A stretch of DNA of 64,000 bases, taken from NCBI GenBank assembly GCA_907163375.1, contig CAJQUW010001446.1:806001-870000 (forward strand), written 5' to 3'. A program made the translations under genes and the position numbers. The stretch is from Prostheceraeus crozeri (taxonomy: Eukaryota; Platyhelminthes; Polycladida; Euryleptidae). The notes beneath the pieces were generated by a model that did no database searches, was not told the DNA's origin, and was given only the letters and a program-made list of their open reading frames with translations. This document shows, one piece after another, positions 47,722 to 59,317 of this stretch (the first letter of the stretch is position 1; the number at the start of each line of letters is the position of its first letter).

Positions 47722-48600
47722 CTATTCTTTATACAATTTCCACAAAACAAGGTATGACTGTGCTATCTGCAAACATGCTTGCCAAGCAAAAAAGTAAAAT
47801 TCCGCCTGTAGCGCACAATTCAATTGACATGAAGCACCAAAAGCTCCGGCTATCAGGGCTGTGAATTTCATCATGTGTGTGATTTGACAATGAGAATCAT
47901 GGGTTTGCTGACACATTAGCAATATGTCATGTATTGCTCCCATTAATATACAATAAATGATAACTAGCAAGGCCTGCTGCATATCTGCAGCTGTCGATTG
48001 TAGAAAGTTGAAGAAAATAGTAAAGAAGCTTGGAGAAATGTTTGTCTTTATTACATAAAATCTATCAACATTCAGACGCCATACAACAATTTCTTTCATT
48101 TTAAACATGCTGCGTGAGCTCTTACACAATCAATTTCTCAAAACGTAGATAATATAGATGTCATTGCCGTCACTTAATTCTTTAAGACATTGTTCCAAAT
48201 ATGCATCTGAAAAATTTTTTCGATCGTTGATAGCACGAAAGAGGACATTGCATAATTCTGTCATTCGGTGAGTAAAAGTCACATGAAGACCTTGTTTAGT
48301 TTGTGACGGCTGTATTTCATCCCCACAATCCCAATGCAACCACATTTATTTGATGAGTGTTTGCATTATCGCTTTTGTCATGTGTTGTGCTCAATTCTTC
48401 AACATAATTAACTATGTTAGAGCGTTATTTGAGTGTGGCTTTCTCATGATCTTCATAATTCGTGCTAAGAAGAATACTTATCAAGATTGGACAAAGTTTT
48501 TCAGTATTTCTAGTCGCTGCACAATATGACAACATGTCATCAATGATGCTGAAGACACCTCGAATTAATGTTTGCTCAAAATATTTTATGCCAGTTTGCC
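47722..48600 (-). pseudogene. Decayed coding region of unknown identity upstream of CCDC39
   Basis: On the minus strand three overlapping stretches look protein-coding but are broken. About 48585-48440: YFEQTLIRGVFSIIDDMLSY, then CPILISILLSTNYEDHEKA. From 48345: VTFTHRMTELCNVLFRAIND and FSDAYLEQCLKELSD. From 48129, in the same frame after one stop: FLQSTAADMQQALLVIIYCI to FFAWQACLQIAQSYLVLWKL. The composition is helical, like an alpha-repeat protein. It could be a gene relic or part of a transposon; I do not recognise the family and propose no function. Confidence 0.35.
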
Positions 48601-49529
48601 ATGCAATTGCTGTACTGCCGTGAGTTGATAATCAAATTGACCAAGGTGAACGATAAGTGCGAACCGTTCAGTCCACATGGGGTTCAGCAGTTTGCCTACA
48701 AATCGTTCAGTTCGAGTTGAAGTTCAGAGGATTTCTTCAGTATAAATGCTCCGAGGATGTGTGAGTGATGAACTTTCCGTCTGATTATGTTCTGAAATAC
48801 AGATAAAAAGGATTTCACCGACTTGGATTTTTGTTAATAATTTTCAATTTAGCTTGAAGTATTGTATTCTATTTTGAATGAAAATGGAATGAATGATGAA
48901 TGGGGTATTTCATTTTAACATCACAGTTAAGCAAGCATGTTGCAATATTTCTTGGTTTTGTATTTGTGCACATCCCTCCTGCTGAATGAAACGATCACTA
49001 ATGTGCAGTTCTGTTTAGACAATGCTTAACATGATGTTGAAAAATGAATATGTTTGGCATTAAGGATGTTTAACCAAGGAAGTAAATTATTAAATGCGTA
49101 TCAGTGTCATAATAAGATTGAATAATTGATGAATAAATTTGACTTATAGTTGTATCCCTCTGCATCGCTTTCTCTGTGTCTAAGAATTCGTGATTCAAGC
49201 GATTATTTATCAATCATTTGGTTTGTTGGGTCAATCGTCGGTACGCCTTACTTGTGATTCCTATGCACTAGGCTGTTCGGGGTTAGTAAATTCCCGTCGC
49301 AACAAGTAGCTCAGAATTTCTGTAAGATGTTTTCTGTACCAAGGCCTACACGCCTAGTAGTGATATTCATTCTTTGGGACATGTAGGCCTAACAAGCGAC
49401 GGATTTTAAGGTTAAAGTCGGTGCATATTTTCCTTTTGATGAACTCTCTTTAAGCCTTTCCGATGATTTCTATATCTTCAATAGTATCCTGAAGTGTTGA
49501 GACTTTTGTCAATTCTTTCTGGCAATGAA
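48601..49529. other. Intergenic, nothing recognised
   Basis: AT-rich sequence with no coding domain, TIR or RNA gene that I can see. Confidence 0.4.
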
Positions 49530-49571
49530 TGCTTTCTGGGTGATAGTAGATCTACTATCACCCAGAAAGCA
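49530..49571. repeat. Perfect 42-bp palindrome
   Basis: TGCTTTCTGGGTGATAGTAG meets its exact reverse complement with no spacer (axis between 49550 and 49551, at AGATCT). No mismatch in 21 bp per arm. Confidence 0.97.
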
Positions 49572-50016
49572 CACCCCGAGAATCACCCGAGAACACAGCG
49601 TAATTGAGCTTTCTCCCTCAACTTCAGAGCCTTTTTACTTCTGTGTGTTCGAAACTATATGAAGTTAAGAATCCGTTCAACAATCAATCGATAGGTTTCT
49701 TTCTACAGATATAGTTCGATAGATAAAACCAAGCCTAGTTGCTTTAATATAAGTGAGAGCAAGAATTGAATTCCGTGCTTACATTTGCTTTCGCTGCTCT
49801 TAATTGATCGCTTCATGACTCGAGGGCACTACCTTATTTGATGCAGCATCAACTCTGTTTATGAAGCTTTTCTTTGCGAACAAATTATGGTTATTTAATC
49901 AGAAACTTTCTATCATGTAAAAGATTTATCTAAATCAATGTGCAAAGCAATTACATATTAATTCCATTAACAAACAGAATGCTTGCAGTTTTGTCCCCTC
50001 TCTTGCTATTTATGAA

Positions 50017-50114
50017 TGAAGACTCATATAGGCATGGATTTCTATGTCTTGTCAGCATGATGATATGAAGACTCATATAGGCATGGATTTCTATGTCTTG
50101 TCAGCATGATGATA
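50017..50114. repeat. Two perfect 49-bp tandem copies
   Basis: TGAAGACTCATATAGGCATG onward is repeated exactly, 49 bp apart (50017-50065 and 50066-50114), just before a short Asp/Glu-rich frame. Confidence 0.95.
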
Positions 50115-50721
50115 ACATGAGTGACAATAGTGATGATGAAAATAATGAATCCACAACTCAATTGAAGAATAGAAGGACACGTTCAGAAAAGGAAGAGGTT
50201 GTAGTAAGTCATTTAATCAAGCTTGAAGTTCGCAATTTTCCTCAATAATATATCAATTTTGCCATAAATGCTTCTAATTTGGTCTTGGGATGGTCAACGG
50301 AAAGATGTATGTAATCGATTTTTCTTCATGAAATAAACTCTAGGCCCATATAGGCTACTTAGACCTACACATTTAGTTCCGTCATAGTTCATGGCTATAC
50401 TTATTGATGACTGCATGTCACAGTTCAATCGATTTCGATCGTTTTGTCGGATAAAAAATGAAGGAGTTGTTAGATTTATATTGAATGTTGTATTCAAGTC
50501 ACAGAAATAGAAGTGAAGAACGCTAACAATGGCAAATGGTTGTCACCTGTGACAACAGTCTGAATTGTGCGGATTTGGGTCAAGAAGCAGAGTGCAATTA
50601 ATGAAAGCTGTAACATCAGTAAATCTGTAGCCATCTTCAATGTCAACTACATAAGCTATTGCTTTAATTAAGGAAGTAGGCTGCTAAAAATTAATATCAT
50701 AATAAAGTGATTGATCATATA

Positions 50722-51142
50722 GACAATTTTGTTAATTCATATTATAAACATTCATGCAACATCTGCCATCAGTGTCTAATCATTGTCTAAGCAAGTAATA
50801 AAACAATTACAACATATTTTCCTTTTCTTCATAGCTCATTATGAAAAATTGAAATTTACCGAATTCTGATGAAGCACCCGTTTGAAAATTCGATGTATTT
50901 GACTGACGCTAACAGATAAACTAGCAGATACCTATCGATTTTATTAAGTCATTAGTTTCATCAAGGAGAGTATAATCATAGAAATGGGACTGATATATTT
51001 CATTAAATGTCAAAAAGAGCATTCTTGGCTCAAAAGAATGTAGGGCATATTCAACTTTCAAATCTATAAATTTGATGGTGCTATGGATTATGGAACCTTG
51101 GTTCTAAAGTCCGACAATTTTGTTAATTCATATTATAAACAT
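50722..51142. repeat. 30-bp direct repeat pair, 391 bp apart
   Basis: GACAATTTTGTTAATTCATA plus the next ten bases occurs identically at 50722-50751 and 51113-51142. The intervening 361 bp are non-coding and AT-rich. Confidence 0.9.
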
Positions 51143-51191
51143 GCTTACTTGCAGTAGCAGTATTTACACTTGCTTATTCACGGTATGAAAT

Positions 51192-53306
51192 CAGGGTTGA
51201 CGTATTTAAAAAAAACCCGCGGATTCTTTGGGTTTTTTAAATAGGAATTTTGGTGGGTTTTTTAATAGGCTGGTTTATTTATAATAGTAGATTGTGTTTC
51301 TTCTATAAGGCCAGGATTTTTAAATGCAAGTTGTTTATCATCAAATCGGAACTTCAACATATCCGACCGTTTAATTAATAGTTATAATTACACCTCTAGC
51401 CCAATTACAATTCTGAAGGAGCGGCTACGCAGCACTCGTATCAATAAGAAATCACCTGTTATCGGCAAATATCGCAGGATGTCTACAGGGCCTGGATATC
51501 CTGGATAAATCCTGATTTTGAAGATTTGGACTTGATATCCTGGATATCCTGGATAAATCCTGATTTCGCCAAAATTAAAAGTTGTGAAAAACGTTCTGAG
51601 CTAAATTTTAAAGTTAGCAATAATGTAAGTAAAATGTAATTATGCTTTTCGTTTACTTAATCTTCGTTTGTTCTTTTCGATTTCATTTGATAGCGTAAAC
51701 TAATGTTCGTGTGTGTTTTCATTCTGTTTCAGGTTACATGTGTTGATTTAAGCTTTTTTCGTATAGCCTACATGAATTTTCAAACTCGGTGGGTGTCTAA
51801 TGAAAACAGAAAATCGAAAACAGATTAGTGACTCCTATTTTGTTGTTGCATTCAATCACTATCAGTTAGTGAATCTTGTTCGTCGAAGTGTCGACGTTTC
51901 CACATCCTTGACCACAGCCACATCATCTTCAATGAATGCTGATGCATCTTCATCGATCCACACAAGTAAAATTTCTACAATTTACCCGCAAACGAGAACG
52001 GCTCCTATTACAGCAGCTATGAAAATTGAAGCAGAAATAATTTGGGCCTTGGATATGGTAAAGAAAGACCGTTCACAACGATCATGTGATGATCAACAAT
52101 CTATATTTCAAGCGATGTTCAAGAACCACCCTGTTGTTGACAACTTCCAAACATAGGTTAGGCTACTTGTGACTTTCGGATTATCTCCACATTTTCAGAA
52201 AGAGATATTAGCTAGAGTACATACGTTCAAGGAGTTAAGCATATCTTTCGATGAGGCATTAAACAAAATAGTACAAAGGGGACATCAAGATATGTGGATT
52301 AGATATTTCAACGAGCACTGATGCTGTAGTTAGTGAACATGTAGCGTCAGCATTTCTCACTCACTCGAAAGCTGAAAACATATTTGAAAGTGTCAATAAA
52401 GCAGTGGATAAAATTGGTGGCTCATTTGTTGATGTCTTCAATAGATTGTTGTAAATCAATATGGCAGTCAATCATTTCAAAGAAGATCTTCTGAAAAATT
52501 TCAGCACAAGTGTGGGAAGGAATTGCTCCAACCGGTTGCATGCTCGTTACATGTCATGCGTGAGTGTAGCATTGCAGTATGGATTGAAAAAAGTACTTGG
52601 GATTTGTCAACTTTACTGCAAAGCATGTACTACCTTTTCAAAGGTTCTCCTGCACGCAGGGCTGATTATTGACCACACATATTACAGGTTCCACTACATT
52701 TCCTAGGCCTTTTTGCAAATGCGGTTGGATAGAAAACTAAGATAAATGTAGCGGAACAATAGAGATTCTGCCGAACATTCACAAATATTGCGTCGATGTG
52801 AAACCTCACCCCTAGGTAGCATCATTCTCAGCAGTCGTTGACGCGTTGTTTTTCAGCTCCCTAGCGTCTCAGTTTGAGCCATTTCTACGGCGGTTTCAAC
52901 ACGGCAAGCCTATGATTCCATTTTTACACGGTTTTCTTATGGGCCTTGTCACAGATAATGTACATTGAAAAGATTCGTTAAGGCATCGGTTATGCCGGAG
53001 GTGGGGAAAGACGTTTCCAAAATTCTGATACGTCATCTGAATAACGATGCAAATCTAAAGGAAATATCGCAAGTGGATCTGGAATTCGGAGCCAAACGCA
53101 GCATCCTAAAGAATTCTCATCCACGCAGAATGATGGAGTTCGGTCAAGCCGCTCGCTATTGCCTTATCGCGATAGTGGATAAAATACTTGAGAGGAGTCC
53201 GCTGAAACACGATCTTGTTAAAGACGCTGCATCACTCTCTCCGCTTGTTATCTTAACCAAGTCCCATGGGTTTTTAAAAAGGGGTGGGTTTTTTTACCAA
53301 CACTAG
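51192..53306 (+). mobile_element. Decayed hAT-like transposon
   Basis: The left end CAGGGTTGACGTATTT, followed by AAAAAACCC repeats (51192-51260), is loosely mirrored by GGGTGGGTTTTTTTACC and CAACACTAG at 53283-53306. No TSD is visible. The interior carries a broken hAT-like coding region in plus orientation. Within the left part, CAGGATGTCTACAGGGCCTG (from 51475), with a repeated CCTGGATATCCTGGATAAAT unit 48 bp apart (51491, 51539), looks like the lone end of yet another hAT family. Confidence 0.6.
51800..53250 (+). pseudogene. hAT-like transposase relic
   Basis: Recognisable blocks in order. AMKIEAEIIWALDMVKKDRS and QSIFQAMFKNHPVVDNF (51980-52155). FGLSPHFQKEILARV and LSISFDEALNKIVQRGHQDM (52175-52305). 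SAFLTHSKAENIFESV (52340-52400), NMAVNHFKEDLLKNF (52455-52505), HARYMSCVSVALQYGLKKVL (52540-52600), FPRPFCKCGWIEN (about 52695-52735). QVDLEFGAKRSILKNSHP and SPLKHDLVKDAASLSPLVI near the end. This order is that of a transposase common in unannotated invertebrate and fish sequence (EIxWxLxxV, then SFDESLN, then MDGPNVN). Many stops and frame changes; an old copy. Confidence 0.6.
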
Positions 53307-55069
53307 AATATAGTCTACATTTGCATTTTATGAGGGAGGTTTCATGAATTTGGAATAATGGTTCAAATTGAGCATTTAATCTGTGATTCGTTGGTGTGAA
53401 ACTCCATCCGCCTGTGTGCACTGCCAATGCACAATGTAGAAATCATTGAGATAAGTAGACATATCATTTATTCTTTATAAATGCATACAAAAACTGTGAG
53501 CAGAAACACAGAATCAGCTCTTGAGTGTTACAATGAGACAGTGATCTATGTTCACTTTTTCTATTAAACGTGCACTTTGAACGAAGATAGGATTTTGCAT
53601 AAAGCAAAAAGAAGTAGCCAAAATTTGATGAACCCCGATTAGATTTTACACGAGGTCGGTTCCGAATCAAGTTTAATAATATTGATTGACTTTGATACGG
53701 GTACTTGCAGGGAAGGAAAACAAGAATATTTGTGTTTATCATGTCATTAATCACATTGTGTCGAAGCACTGAAAATGTCATGATGCTTATAGTCTTACAT
53801 GGCTAGGCTAATTTTTACATATGATATGGAAACAAAACATGCTTTATGCTAGCAATTGCAGATAAAACATGATAATTGTTAACGGATACACTTCAAACAT
53901 AATTCACCACGCGATATAAAATTGCTGCAAGACAATTTTATAAAGAAATAAGTTAACGAAAATTCATTGAACTTATCTAACAATATGAGACCTTCCGTCC
54001 AATATTAACAGGTGCTCAATTTGGACACAAGAATCTTGAATACATATGCATAAAGGCCTACATAAAATTTGAATAATAGTAACAAGTACTGTGGAAATAA
54101 GCCTATAGGAATAAACATGTAGGCTACTTATAGTTCCGCCACCAGGAAGTTTCTGCATGGAACTAGACCGAAGATGAAACTTTCACAGAATGTTCTACAC
54201 CTTATGACTGGGCCTACTGCGAAAATGCGCGCCTTCCGAGTTCCTTTGATCTACAGACAAAATCAAAGTAAAAGACTTGTTAATTGAAGGAAAATTGAAG
54301 TTTTCGAACAACATGTCAGTGTTTTGCGTGCTTACTCCGACAATGCGAGATCCACTAACTCTAGCGTCATAATTTTAGACATGATTTGTCTTTATATCGT
54401 CTTCTATTACGTTCTATTAATTGCCAGAAACAACTTTCGATGCACGATGCTTGCAAGAATTTCGCTAGATGCTTAAGGTTTGAGCTTAAGTTCAGTAATT
54501 GCAGATCAGAGGCACTCAGTAGAACTCGGAAGGCTCGCATTCCTTGGTAGTGATATGGTGCTGAGCATTGTGTGAGTCTCATCTTTTACAGAATTTGTCT
54601 TGGCGATGTTTATCAAATAGTTACTTTCTTCCAATTAAGTAGTCGATAAGTAAGCGTAAAGCAGCAAAGCAGTATGAGGCACAAGGAACAAATTTAAATA
54701 AATATGAATGGTGAAAAGTTTCTGTAATTATATGACTAGTGTTCAGTCCGACCTCGATTAAAATCTGCTTAATCGTGCTCAGACTATAGAGGTCTGTGAG
54801 TCGAGGTTGCATTTCTGATATATGCAACCAATCCGATCTCTATTATAACACTTACTCAATATTGGCGGATACTTGAAATCTTCCTTTTATGAATTTCTTG
54901 GATTCTATATATCAAACATCTTATCAATTAAACGAATGAACGTCAGAGTTCCCGTGCCTCGCTTTTCGTGAAAGTTCATCGTGAAATCCGAAGAATATCT
55001 TTCGAAACAGAATGGCATGCGGCAATATTTCATCATGGAAATGCACTATTGCATTTTTGCATTCATTAC
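53307..55069. other. Intergenic, nothing recognised
   Basis: AT-rich. The open frames here (for example 53464-53781 and 54367-54582 on the minus strand) lack domains and splice context. Confidence 0.4.
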
Positions 55070-55073
55070 ATTT

Positions 55074-57715
55074 CGTCACCATCATAAGCATATTGCCTAT
55101 CTCAGAGATAGGCAATATGTAAATTGTAGGTGAATCATAATGAGCTACCTGACCCGCAACAGTCATCCAATATTTAGCAGAAAGTCACGAGCAGTTTTTT
55201 CAGAGAAACTGAAAATGCATATTGCCTATCTCACAACTTGATGTATCTCGTCATAAGCATGTTGCCTATCTCGCAACTTGAGATACGCACGTGACTACAG
55301 ATTGAACAGCTTTGATCTGATGAGTCACACGGTACAAATGTGCAGATTAAATTGAAATTAAGTAGCAAGTATCGTCACAAGCGCTCTTGTCCCGAAAATT
55401 GGAAAATAAATCAAGCCAAAGCAAAGAGACTAAAAGGGATTGAGTACACTAACAGATCAGGAACACCAGTTAGTGGTCGTGGAGTGGGATTGCCCTGTAC
55501 ATTTGGCTACTGTGTAAAAACAGACAAGAGAGATTGTAATTCAGTTACTGCTGAGGAAATGCAAAATATTTTTGCTTCATTTTGGTCCATGTCCTCTTGG
55601 GACGAGAGACTTACGTTATTTAGGGATCACGTTGAAAGATTTGATACACAACAGCATACCACCTCTTCTACAAGTGAGTCGAGACGAAAGAATTCTTTCA
55701 GGTTTTTTCTCGCTATGCCGTCAAATGGAAAGAGAGTTTGTGTCTGCAAGTCTCTGTTCTGTTCCACTTTTGGAGTATCTCCACGAACTGTTGGAAGCTG
55801 GATTAGCAGCCACATTGCGAAAAATAATCGACAAGCATTCTCTCCTAAGTCAGGACCGACAACACCATTTGACGAGCAGCTAAACCAATTTTTGATTGAC
55901 TTTTTGCAAAATCTTCCTACGATTGACTCGCATTACTACAGAAGCTCTGATACTTACAGAGATAAAAAGTTTCTTTATCCTGGAACGAAGTTACAAGACA
56001 TCTATGATGAATACAAAGAAAGCTCGACACTAGCCAACGTAAGGACAGCTTCATTGACTTACTTTAAATACATGTTCACAGAAATGAAATTCGCGGTTTT
56101 TTTACCAAAAAATGATCAGTGTGACACTTGTATAGGATTCAAAATGGGTTCAATTGACCGTGAAAAGTATGAAACACACGTGAATAACGCCAAAAAAGCT
56201 AGAAATGCAAAGGAAATAGATAAATCTCTCGCGAATTCAGACGAGGTCTCGGTGTGGACAATGGATACTCAAAAAGTCCTCCTTTGTCCAGAAACGAAAG
56301 CTAGTGCTATGTACTACCGCTGCAGATTGCAAGTTCACAATTTGACATTTTATGCCATGAGCACTTAGCAAGGCTTCTGCTATGTATGGGATGAGACGCA
56401 GGGTGATTTATCTAGCGATGTGTTTGCTTCAATACAGGTAGAACACTTCAGAGAGTACATTAGATGCCATCCAAATGTAAGACATGTCATCGTTTGGAGC
56501 GATAACTGTGGTTATCAAAATAAAAATGTTGTATTGGCTAATGCTTACTGCAGTCTTGCCACGGAAACTGGAGTCACTATAAGTCAAAAATATTTGATAC
56601 AAGGCCATTCACAAATGGAATGCGATAGCATTCACTCGAAAATAGAAAGAAATTTGTGCACTAACGTTTGTGTTCCAAGAGACTATGTTGCTCTCATGAA
56701 ATCTGCTAGGCGAAACCCTTCTCCTTTTGATGTGAAAATGTTGTCGTATACAGATTTCAAAAAAATGGTCCGATCGTCATGTTAACTCCATTCGCCGAGG
56801 AAAGAAAGCTGGCGACAGGATTGTACATGACCTGAGAGGACTTAAGTATTTTCCAAATGAAACCATCAAGTTCAACCTGGCATTCGAGAACGAATGGACA
56901 GATTTACCATGTAGGCTGAGGAAAAATGACGATTATGAATGGATACAAGCTTTTCACGAAGAAATCCCTATTACTAGGAAGAAGTTTGACGATCTGCAAT
57001 TCATGAAAAAGTTCTAACGAAAGACGTGCATCAATATCAATATTTTACATTGACAATATTTTACACAAATGAGTTCACCTGAAAGTTTCTTACAAGACTT
57101 TGTGAAGCAATACATGACTAGTTCATAAATGTAAATGTTTTTACTTCCTTGTTCATGTCCATGCACATGTACGGATTCAAGAATGTCAGTATGTCAGCTT
57201 AAAATATTTATCACTCTTTCATATAGATTACATACGCAGCCTATATAATGTTGCAGATAAATCCTAAAACCGATAACGGATGCGCCTACTTATTCATGTG
57301 AAGGTACGTCTACATGCTATTTCAAAGCGCCTATAGTCACTACATGTAATAATTACAACAATTTTCTATGCATATAATATCATAATCCCCCCGATAAGGC
57401 TGAACTACTTTAGATAAATGCCGAAGATCATTACAGACATAAATTTGGGCAAAATCCAAATTCTTAATAATATGCATATTGCCTATCTCATTAGGAGCAA
57501 ACATGCATATTGCCTATCTCAATTTTGTTTATATTTACAGTAGCAAACCAAATTGTTTACAATGTAATTAGTATGAAAAGTAGTCTTAGCATGTATTTGA
57601 TTGATAACACAAGCCTAACTTCATTCATTATCTAGCTAATTTGTTTAAGACAGTTATTTGTGTCTCCTGAAAAATTGAACAAAATGAGATAGGCAATATG
57701 CTTATGACGGTGACG
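55074..57715 (+). mobile_element. 2.64-kb DNA transposon with reiterated GCATATTGCCTATCTC motifs
   Basis: TIRs of 32 bp: CGTCACCATCATAAGCATAT continuing through TGCCTATCTCA at the left, with 31 of 32 bases matched in inverse at the right (closing GGTGACG at 57715). ATTT flanks both ends (55070-55073 and 57716-57719), a likely 4-bp TSD. The core motif GCATATTGCCTATCTC occurs at least seven times near the ends: in both TIRs, inverted at 55104-55118, and at 55217, 55257 (one variant base each arm), 57474 and 57504. One transposase gene on the plus strand fills the middle. Confidence 0.9.
55340..57017 (+). pseudogene. Transposase of the D-E-N type, nearly intact
   Basis: About 560 codons. N-terminal basic block (SKYRHKRSCPENWKINQAKA), then a Cys region GLPCTFGYCVKTDKRDC, SFRFFLAMPSNGKRVCVCKS and a helix-turn-helix-like FGVSPRTVGSWI. 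CDTCIGFK is a zinc-knuckle-like pair. Core: VSVWTMDTQKVLLCPETKAS, YYRCRLQVHNLTFYAMST, FCYVWDETQGDLSSDVFAS, then VIVWSDNCGYQNKN and YLIQGHSQMECDSIHSKIER; the Asp of MDTQK, the Asp of WSDNCGYQN and the later E/D of QMECDS are candidate catalytic residues. The C-terminus (RGLKYFPNETIKFNLAFENE) ends at 57017. It is broken by one in-frame TAG (56366-56368) and one frameshift near 56775. No in-frame ATG near the start is seen, so a short 5' exon may be missing. Confidence 0.8.
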
Positions 57716-57719
57716 ATTT

Positions 57720-58083
57720 AATGAATGACAGATTCTCATCAAACTTCCTTCCCCTACCTCTATCATTCATTGTAAATTCAGAGGTGATAGCTTTCACGAA
57801 ATTGCTTTCTGCAGTAACTATATTTAGTCAGCGTTCTTCTCTTCTACTTCTATGATTCAAGTCATGTGCATTGATACGTAATTTTCATCTGTTGCAACAG
57901 ATGGCACTGCTTGATTTAGAAGGTTCCGAAATCGTGATTTTTTCGAGAATTTTTTTGTCTGTGATGGGAAAAGTGTCGAAGACCCAAGTTTTTTTCTAGC
58001 AACAACTCATTTTCTTCCAACATTATCTGCTACGTTAGTGATTTTTATAGGCTTTTTAAATGTATGGTATTATTTTATTTCAG
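57720..58083. other. ISCA2: ISCA2 intron or upstream sequence
   Basis: Ends in TTATTTCAG, the acceptor of the first visible ISCA2 exon. I could not find the first exon, with the mitochondrial targeting sequence, in this stretch. Confidence 0.5.
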
Positions 58084-58138
58084 GTTATCAGAAAGTGAAA
58101 TACCCAGGACTTTGGTCCTCACGGAAGATTGTGTAAAG
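58084..58138 (+). CDS. ISCA2: ISCA2 internal exon (a)
   Basis: 55 nt after TTTCAG, ending at AAG/GTAAGA. The first base completes a codon from an earlier exon; then LSESEIPRTLVLTEDCVK. LTEDCVK matches the start of the A-type iron-sulfur carrier domain (human ISCA2: LTDSCVQRL). It joins in phase to the exon at 61544. ISCA2 acts in the mitochondrial matrix with ISCA1 and IBA57 in the assembly of [4Fe-4S] clusters. Confidence 0.85.
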
Positions 58139-59317
58139 GTAAGAGAAATATTAACTCACCATATATGTCATGAATTTCTATACAAGTATTGCAACAGTCA
58201 ATCATTATGGAGGAAATTTGGCGAGGTGAAAAACAAATTGTAGACGAATATATTTCTTAAGAAGGATTTGATGCAGGAATGGAAAGGTTGATTAGTTTCA
58301 TAACCCCATTTCTTGAGGGTACTGAAAATTCCGTTGGCTCCAGACACGCAGGCGTATGCATTCAAAGAAAATCTGGCAAACCAGTTAAGTTGGACAGCAA
58401 GGATATTCAAACCAACATTATGCGACTTACTACAGCCGGAAGAGCATATAGAGCACACATACTTTAATATCATCGAATTTCATATTGTGTTGTACAAATC
58501 TTAATTAGCGTGGATACAAAACTTATTAGTCCGGAATTACTTGCGAATAGCGATACGCAGCAAGGCAGTTTGCTGATACAGTGCTAAAATATACATGCTG
58601 TCCGACATCGCATAATGCGGCTGTTGATCGCAAATTCATCTCGGCGGCAATGAGCCAAACAGCACTAAGGAAAAGACTGGAAACTCTACAATGGAGAAAA
58701 TGCTTCGAGTCAGTGCTGTAGTTACTTCTGCGACTCATGATAATGCGGATTTCTACATTTTTATGATATTATTTGATATACATAGCAAATTGCGGCAATT
58801 TAGTGGATGACATTAAATTGAATATACAGAGTTGTTATTAGTACATCTTGCATGTATCGTAATGATTATCTCCGTTGTGGGTCGAATTGCTGCTCAGACA
58901 TTTGTGTAATTGAAAGATATCACAAGTGATAGGGTAAAAACTAGAATTGCTCTCCAAAAAATTCTATTGATGAAATAACATGGTCTTCCATAAAGCAATA
59001 AAAAGTGCGCGACGTCTCATGTCCGATACATTTTCATGGGACTTGGGTGTGATGAGTATGAGTGTGGTTTTGAGCATGTGGCTCTTCGTTTTTTTATTTG
59101 CTTTCTCGTAACAACAGCACTGAAGCTATCAAAGTTAAAACCTAGTTGGTTCAAAAGGACAATAAGGCACCAGTAGTACTTACTGCCCGCTATAAAAAGT
59201 TACTAGCTGCCTTTAGTAATTACCTATGTAATTACTTGTTAATTGCCGTTAAGCAGCCAGAGTAATTACTTATTCTTTCAGAAAATTCGAAATAAAGGTT
59301 TTACAAATGAATAAGAT
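58139..59317. other. ISCA2 intron, 5' part
   Basis: AT-rich intron sequence. A stretch around 59190-59280 repeats TAATTAC in both orientations, which looks like the end of a hAT-type repeat, but no boundary can be set. No coding domain seen. Confidence 0.4.
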
